The notes under the pieces were generated by a model that had not been told where the DNA came from, did not search any database, and worked only from the letters and a program-made list of their open reading frames with translations. Below, in pieces: positions 43,139 through 47,880 of a DNA stretch of 47,880 nucleotides (the stretch's first letter is position 1; each line of letters starts with the position of its first letter). The DNA is from Luteolibacter sp. Y139. Its GTDB lineage: Bacteria; Verrucomicrobiota; Verrucomicrobiia; Verrucomicrobiales; Akkermansiaceae. Made by a program: the position numbers and the translations under genes. The DNA lies in contig NZ_JBBUKT010000020.1 in assembly GCF_038066715.1 (NCBI RefSeq), positions 1 through 47,880 on the forward strand, in the 5' to 3' direction.

Positions 43139-44071
43139 ATGATCGAAGTTCGGCAACTGACCAAGAGCTTTGCCCGTCACCAGGCGGTCAAAGGGATTGA
43201 TTTCAACGTCTCCCCCGGCGAAATCGTCGGCTTTCTAGGGCCAAACGGCGCCGGCAAGACGACCACCCTGCGGATGCTGACCGGCTACCTGCCGCCCACT
43301 TCCGGCAGCGCCCGGGTCGCCGGCTACGATATTTTCCGCCAGTCCCTCGAGGCCCGCCGCTGCATCGGCTACATGCCGGAGAACGTCCCGCTCTATGACG
43401 ACATGCGGGTCCGCGAGTATCTCAAATACCGGGCCAGCCTGAAGGGTCTCGGCAGCCGGGACGCCCGCCGCCGGGTCAATGAGGTGATCGACATCTGCGG
43501 GCTGGAAGCCGTCCGCCGGAAAATGATCCGGGTTCTCTCCAAGGGCTACCGCCAGCGGGTCGGCCTCGCCGATGCCCTGGTCCACGAGCCCCAGCTCCTG
43601 ATCCTCGACGAGCCCACCAACGGACTGGATCCCAATCAGATCCGCCAAATCCGCGATTTGATCAAAAAGCTTTCGGAAAAGCATACCATCCTGCTTTCCA
43701 CCCACATCCTGCACGAGGTCGAAATGACCTGCGGCCGGGTCATCATCATCGATAACGGCCAGATCAAGGCCCAGGACACCCCGCAGAACCTCGTCGCCGG
43801 CATGCGCGCCGCCGGCCGGGTCCACGCCGAGATTTCCGGCGACCTCGGGGTGATCGGCCCCGCCCTGCAACGGCTGGACAACGTGAAACGCGTCACTTCC
43901 GAGCCGCTGACCGACGATTGGGCCCACTACGAGATCCTCGTCGACTCCGGAACGGACGCCCGCGAGCGCATCCACGAGGTGGTCAGCCAATACGGCTGGC
44001 CGATGCGCAGCCTCCACCGGAAGGACGCCACGCTGGAGGACGTCTTCGTCGAGCTGACCCGCCGCGACTAA
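43139..44071 (+). CDS. ABC transporter ATP-binding protein (GldA/CcmA-like)
   Basis: 310 residues from ATG 43139 (MIEVRQLTKSFARHQAVKG). Walker A is GPNGAGKTTT, the signature is LSKGYRQRVGLADAL, Walker B is LLILDEPTNGLD, and the H-loop is LLSTHILHE. A C-terminal extension (about 225-310) is typical for exporters of the ABC-2 type, such as GldA in gliding systems. The cognate ABC-2 permease genes are not downstream, where the cytochrome-type dehydrogenase lies instead. A small hairpin and then two larger repeats follow its stop. Confidence 0.95.
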   Translation: MIEVRQLTKSFARHQAVKGIDFNVSPGEIVGFLGPNGAGKTTTLRMLTGYLPPTSGSARVAGYDIFRQSLEARRCIGYMPENVPLYDDMRVREYLKYRASLKGLGSRDARRRVNEVIDICGLEAVRRKMIRVLSKGYRQRVGLADALVHEPQLLILDEPTNGLDPNQIRQIRDLIKKLSEKHTILLSTHILHEVEMTCGRVIIIDNGQIKAQDTPQNLVAGMRAAGRVHAEISGDLGVIGPALQRLDNVKRVTSEPLTDDWAHYEILVDSGTDARERIHEVVSQYGWPMRSLHRKDATLEDVFVELTRRD

Positions 44072-44078
44072 AGGGGTG

Positions 44079-44093
44079 TCGACGTTCCGTCGA
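44079..44093 (+). terminator. Short hairpin after ABC ATPase gene
   Basis: TCGACG-TTC-CGTCGA, a perfect 6-bp stem with a 3-base loop, begins 8 bases after the stop codon. No T-run follows. Confidence 0.4.
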
Positions 44094-44125
44094 GGCGGCC
44101 TGATCTGCGCCCCGGTAGCACTTCA

Positions 44126-44166
44126 CTATTCCCGTATGCCTCTATCCGGGAATTACGGGAGTTCCC
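44126..44166. repeat. Hairpin repeat copy 1 (TCCCGTATGCC type)
   Basis: ATTCCCGTA (44128-44136) pairs with TACGGGAGT (44154-44162), eight Watson-Crick pairs and one wobble. ATTCCCG can alternatively pair with CGGGAAT (44147-44153), so two exclusive structures are possible. A second copy starts 60 bases downstream. Confidence 0.65.
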
Positions 44167-44179
44167 TGCCTTCAGCCGA

Positions 44180-44227
44180 ACTCCGCTACTCCGGTATGCC
44201 TAGGAGAGCGGAGTAACCGGAGTTCCC
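44180..44227. repeat. Hairpin repeat copy 2 (CTCCGGTATGCC type)
   Basis: ACTCCGGT (44188-44195) pairs perfectly with ACCGGAGT (44216-44223). The alternative ACTCCGCT (44180-44187) with AGCGGAGT (44207-44214) is also a perfect 8-bp stem. Relative to copy 1, both sides of two stem pairs have changed together, so the structure rather than the sequence is kept. Confidence 0.65.
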
Positions 44228-44303
44228 CCGGCACCCCACTCATCCGGGTAATCGCCCCGATATTTGACAAGCGCCGGGATTTCCCGTGCGTAGTGGCACG
44301 CCC

Positions 44304-47300
44304 ATGAAAGCCGCCTGCCTTTCGGTCCTGCCACTCGTCGCCCCCCTGCTCGCAGCCCCGGAAAGCTATCCCTGCCAAAATGGCCTCGTCCGCTCGCTGG
44401 TCGCCCGCGAGCCGATGTTCATGAACCCGGTCGCCGTGTCGGTGGATACGGACGGCTCGATCTACGTGACCGAGACGACCCGCCGCAAGCAGGCCGACCT
44501 CGATATCCGCGAGGTGATGTGGTGGGTCACGGACGACCTCTCCCACACCACGGTCGAGCAGAAGCGGGACTTCTTCCACAAGAACGTCACCCCCGAGCGG
44601 TTCAAGAACCACCCTTCGCTCAAGGACCACAACCACGACGGCACCATCGACTGGAAGGACCTGACCGTCCACAGCGAGAAGATCCACCGGCTGGTGGACA
44701 CCAATGGCGACGGCGTGGCGGACCAGCACACGATTTTCGCCGAGGGCTTCAATACCGAGGTCACCGGCATCGCGGGCGGCGTGCTCGCCCATCGCGGTGA
44801 TGTCTACGCCACGATCATCCCCGACCTGTGGAAGCTCCGCGACACGAATGGCGACGGGAAGGCGGACGCGCGCAAATCACTCGTCACCGGCTTCGGCGTC
44901 CACATCAACTACGCCGGCCACGACATGCACGGGCTCACCCTCGGGCCTGACGGCAAGATCTACTGGACCGTCGGCGACAAGGGCACCAGCGTCGAAAGCG
45001 AGGGCAGACATTGGATCTATCCGCACGAGGGTGCGGTGCTGCGCTGCAATCCCGATGGCACCGGCTTCGAAGTCTTCGCCCACGGCCTGCGCAATGTCCA
45101 ACAGGTCGCCTTCGACGACTACGGCTACCTCTTCGGCGTCGACAATGACTCCGACCAAAAGGGCGAGAAGGAGCGGCTCGTCTACATCCCCGAGGGCTCG
45201 GACAGCGGCTGGCGCTGCTACTATCAATACCGCGGCGGAAAGTACAACCCGTGGATGGACGAGCGCATCGCCTTCCCCGATGGCAAGGACCGCCCGGCCT
45301 CGATCCTCCCGCCGATCCAGCTGTACCTCGATGGGCCCAGCGGCTTCTCCTACAATCCCGGCACCGCGCTCAACGAGCGCTACCGCGGCCACTTCTTCCT
45401 GACACAGTTCCCCGCCGGGAAGATCAATGCCTTCCAGCTCGAACCCGACGGCGCCTCCTTCAAGATGAAGGACGATCACCTGATGGCCAGCGGCACCCCC
45501 TTCGTCGGCTGCAACTTCGGCCCGGACGGCGCGCTCTACGTGGCCGATTGGCAAGGCGGCTACCCGCTCAAGGAAAAGGGCGCCGTCTGGAAGATCGATG
45601 ACCCGAAGGAAGCGGGCAGCGCGATGCGGAAGGAAGTCGCGGCGATGCTCAAGGAAGGCCCGTCAAAGATCGCAGACGAAGAGCTCATCAAGCGCCTCGG
45701 CCACGTCGATCAGCGCATCCGTCTCGATGCCCAGTGGGAACTCGCGTCCCGCAAGAAGTGGGATGCCTTGAAGGAGGTTGCTGCGTCGAGCGAAGCACCT
45801 CAACTGGCCCGCATTCATGCGCTGTGGGGACTTTCGCAAGGCAAGCAGTTCGATCCGGGACTTCTCCGAAGACTCGGAACAGAAAAGGATCCGGAACTTC
45901 GCGCCCAAGCCGCAAAATGGGCGGGCGAAGCCGCCAAGACCCTCCCACTTGAGTTCAATAGGTTCTTCACTGACGCCTCCGCTCGTGTCCGCTTCCAAGC
46001 CGTCATGGCGGTCGGAAAGACCGGAGACATGAGCCAGGCCGAAAGCGTCGCGGCCGTACTCGCTGAAAACGACAACAAGGATCCCTACCTCCGCCATGCC
46101 GGCTCGTTTGCCTTGAGAAAAGTCGCGACCTCGGAGGCCGTCGCGAAGATCGGCACGAACCCATCGCCCGCCGTGCGCTTGGCATTCGTCATCGCCATGC
46201 GCGCCTCGCTTCAGGAAGCCATCGCCAGCATCGCGGTGGACAAGCCGGAGGAGAAACTGACTCCCGGCACGATCGCCACCATCACCGCAGCGGGGAACGC
46301 CCTGAACCTGATGCTCACGGACAAGGACTCGGCAGTGGCATCCGAGGCGGCCTGGGTGCTTCATGATTGCCGTCCGCAGGGTGCCATCAACCCCACGCTC
46401 GCCAGCGTGCTGGAGAAGAACCCCTCGGTCAGCGAGCCCGCGCTGCGTCGATCGATCGCCGCGAACCGGCGCATGGGCACCCCGCATGACCTCGAAGTGC
46501 TGGCAAACTTCGCCGCAAATCCGGCCCGCCCGCTGGCCTCACGCCTCGTAGCCCTCGAAGCGCTGGCCAGCGTGAAATCCAGCGAGCCGCTCGATCCCGT
46601 GGATGGCCGCTACGCGCCGCTCACCGCTTTGACGATATCGAAGGACGTGGCGGCGAAGCTCGAATCCATCCTGTCTCCGCTGGCGAACGATCCGAAGCTC
46701 TCGAAAGCAGCTGGCTCCGCCCTCGATGCGCTGGGAGCCAAACAGGATTCCTCGGTTCTAACAAAAGAGGCGCTCGATCCTTCGCTCGATGCCACCGGCC
46801 GTCTCACCGCGCTCCAGCACCTCAAGGATGGCGGTGACGCGAAATGGGCGGACACCGCCTCGGCGCTGTTGAAGGAGAGTTCCCCTGCCCTGCGCACCGG
46901 TGCCGCCGCACTGCTTGGCGACACTGCACCCGGACCGGTGATGAGCTACATCAAGCAAACCGGATTGAAGTCGTCGGACCTCGCCGAGCGACAGGGAGCC
47001 ATTCGCTTGCTGGCGTCGCTGCCCGACTCGAAGCCGGTGCTCGATGGCCTGCTTTCCGAACTCACCGCGGGCAAGCTCGATACTGCCGTGCAGCTCGACG
47101 TGATCGAAAGCGCGTCCTCACTTCAGCTCGATAGCTTGCACGAAGCCCAAGCTGCCCTCGCTGCAAAGGGTGCGCTCGGCAAGTGGTCCTTCGCGCTCGC
47201 GGGTGGCAATGCCGCCGCGGGCAAGAAGGTCTTCGAGGAAAACCTGTCCGCCAACTGCACCGCCTGCCACCGCATCGAAGCGGAAGGCTCGAATGTCGGC

Positions 47301-47615
47301 CCGCCGCTGACCAAGGTCGGCGCGAAGGGACGCGAGTATTTGTTAGAGTCCCTGGTCACACCACAGGCAAAGGTCGCCTCCGGCTACGGCATGATGACCG
47401 CGACGAAGAAGGATGGCACCACCCTCGCCGGAGCTTTCGTCGAGGAAAAGGACGCCAAACTCATCCTTGCCCAAGCCGATGGCTCGAAGCTGGAAGTCCC
47501 GCTCACCGACATCGCTTCGAAGACCGCGCCCGTCAGCGTCATGCCACCCATGGAAGCAATCCTGAAGCCCGCCGAACTGCGGGACCTGGTCGAGTTCCTT
47601 TCGACGCTGAAGTAA
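44304..47615 (+). CDS. PVC-type membrane-bound dehydrogenase / HEAT / cytochrome c protein
   Basis: 1103 residues from ATG 44304 (a GTG six codons upstream is less likely), with a signal peptide (MKAACLSVLPLVAPLLAAPE). The N-terminal part (about 30-430) is a six-bladed propeller of the sugar/sorbosone-dehydrogenase-like type: NPVAVSVDTDGSIYVTET, DMHGLTLGPDGKIYWTVGDKG, GLRNVQQVAFDDYGYLFGVDND and NFGPDGALYVADWQGGY. Three DxNxDG calcium-type loops (DHNHDGTID, DTNGDGVAD, DTNGDGKAD) lie between about residues 110 and 190. HEAT-like helical repeats cover about 450-960. A C-terminal c-type cytochrome domain has CTACH at about residue 985. It is probably a periplasmic oxidoreductase passing electrons to heme; the substrate is unknown. 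Confidence 0.93.
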   Translation: MKAACLSVLPLVAPLLAAPESYPCQNGLVRSLVAREPMFMNPVAVSVDTDGSIYVTETTRRKQADLDIREVMWWVTDDLSHTTVEQKRDFFHKNVTPERFKNHPSLKDHNHDGTIDWKDLTVHSEKIHRLVDTNGDGVADQHTIFAEGFNTEVTGIAGGVLAHRGDVYATIIPDLWKLRDTNGDGKADARKSLVTGFGVHINYAGHDMHGLTLGPDGKIYWTVGDKGTSVESEGRHWIYPHEGAVLRCNPDGTGFEVFAHGLRNVQQVAFDDYGYLFGVDNDSDQKGEKERLVYIPEGSDSGWRCYYQYRGGKYNPWMDERIAFPDGKDRPASILPPIQLYLDGPSGFSYNPGTALNERYRGHFFLTQFPAGKINAFQLEPDGASFKMKDDHLMASGTPFVGCNFGPDGALYVADWQGGYPLKEKGAVWKIDDPKEAGSAMRKEVAAMLKEGPSKIADEELIKRLGHVDQRIRLDAQWELASRKKWDALKEVAASSEAPQLARIHALWGLSQGKQFDPGLLRRLGTEKDPELRAQAAKWAGEAAKTLPLEFNRFFTDASARVRFQAVMAVGKTGDMSQAESVAAVLAENDNKDPYLRHAGSFALRKVATSEAVAKIGTNPSPAVRLAFVIAMRASLQEAIASIAVDKPEEKLTPGTIATITAAGNALNLMLTDKDSAVASEAAWVLHDCRPQGAINPTLASVLEKNPSVSEPALRRSIAANRRMGTPHDLEVLANFAANPARPLASRLVALEALASVKSSEPLDPVDGRYAPLTALTISKDVAAKLESILSPLANDPKLSKAAGSALDALGAKQDSSVLTKEALDPSLDATGRLTALQHLKDGGDAKWADTASALLKESSPALRTGAAALLGDTAPGPVMSYIKQTGLKSSDLAERQGAIRLLASLPDSKPVLDGLLSELTAGKLDTAVQLDVIESASSLQLDSLHEAQAALAAKGALGKWSFALAGGNAAAGKKVFEENLSANCTACHRIEAEGSNVGPPLTKVGAKGREYLLESLVTPQAKVASGYGMMTATKKDGTTLAGAFVEEKDAKLILAQADGSKLEVPLTDIASKTAPVSVMPPMEAILKPAELRDLVEFLSTLK

Positions 47616-47626
47616 GGCACTGGGAG

Positions 47627-47644
47627 CGCGGGATTCATCCCGCG
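47627..47644 (+). terminator. Hairpin downstream of the dehydrogenase gene
   Basis: CGCGGGAT-TC-ATCCCGCG is a perfect 8-bp stem 12 bases after the stop codon. The loop is only 2 bases, so the top pairs may open. No T-run follows. Confidence 0.5.
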
Positions 47645-47682
47645 TGGGTGGTCCTTCGCAGCCGACTTTTCAGATCCTCGTT

Positions 47683-47723
47683 TTCCGCTTTTCCGCCACC
47701 CTAGGGTCACCGGAAAAGCGGAA
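47683..47723. repeat. 13-bp perfect inverted repeat
   Basis: TTCCGCTTTTCCG (47683-47695) is the exact reverse complement of 47711-47723. The 15-base spacer contains the palindrome ACCCTAGGGT. It may be a bidirectional terminator-like structure or an insertion-related palindrome beside the presumed IS end. Confidence 0.7.
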
Positions 47724-47790
47724 TGATTGTCGGCCGCGCCTTACCTTCGCCATTCCATTGCAGCCAACCGTCCAAGCGGGCCGGAGGCCC

Positions 47791-47880
47791 TGTAAAGACT
47801 GGGGACATCGTTTACACCTGTTCGGGGACATCGTTTGCACTTTTCAACCCTCTTCCGTGTGGCGGACGTGGCTCATGGAG
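47791..47880 (+). mobile_element. Probable insertion sequence terminus (IS481/IS3-like), partial
   Basis: GGGGACATCGTTTACAC (47801-47817) and GGGGACATCGTTTGCAC (47824-47840) are two copies of one 17-base motif, 23 bases apart with a single difference. From memory, GGGGACATCGTTTACA next to a catalytic-region integrase gene is typical of IS481-like elements. An ATG-GAG at 47875 could be the transposase start, but the window ends there. I cannot verify the family. Confidence 0.55.

Overview
The window is high-GC bacterial DNA, most likely from a member of the Verrucomicrobiota (PVC group). This is inferred from gene content: a PVC-type membrane-bound dehydrogenase/HEAT/cytochrome c protein, envelope clusters with a VWA protein and DUF4175-like coiled-coil proteins, a squalene-cyclase-like alpha-toroid protein, a XylR-type regulator (LacI-like sensor plus AraC HTH), and a LamG-type two-component sensor. 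Many genes lack a clear Shine-Dalgarno sequence. No 16S gene is present to settle the taxonomy.

Layout. 1-5021 (minus): a two-gene envelope cluster, a membrane coiled-coil protein that runs off the left edge and ends in a GEAKQ minisatellite, and a VWA/amidotransferase-like membrane protein. 5130-7676 (minus): a large FtsX-type ABC permease. 7881-9048 (plus): a host-attachment-like protein and a metallo-beta-lactamase-fold hydrolase. 9168-17729 (plus): a tight six-gene operon encoding a second coiled-coil membrane protein, a small exported protein, a squalene-cyclase-like exported protein and three tandem paralogous exported proteins. I consider this the best candidate for an undescribed system.

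17739-28547 is mostly carbohydrate sensing and use. It holds an MFS transporter and an exported GH9-like protein, divergent from a XylR-type regulator; a rhodanese-YceI fusion; a NarL-type response regulator with a LamG/HisKA_3 sensor kinase; and a GH78-like glycosidase. A tRNA-Thr(UGU) follows. 28864-33313 is a set of small envelope or stress-type genes: a 24-residue membrane peptide, an OmpA-like protein, a SnoaL-like protein, a SYLF lipoprotein, a TPR-like protein, a VOC protein and an HTH protein. Two of these genes have possible sigma-54 promoters.

33447-38451 holds an App1-type phosphatase, a UbiB/ABC1 kinase and several small hypothetical genes. 38645-42999 (minus) is sucA-sucB of the 2-oxoglutarate dehydrogenase complex, with a convincing intrinsic terminator. 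The E2 subunit has two lipoyl domains but no visible E3-binding domain. 43139-44071 is an ABC ATPase, followed by two related hairpin repeats and the 1103-residue cytochrome-type dehydrogenase. The right edge carries a long inverted repeat and what looks like the terminus of an insertion sequence.

No rRNA, CRISPR array, prophage or complete transposase gene was seen.
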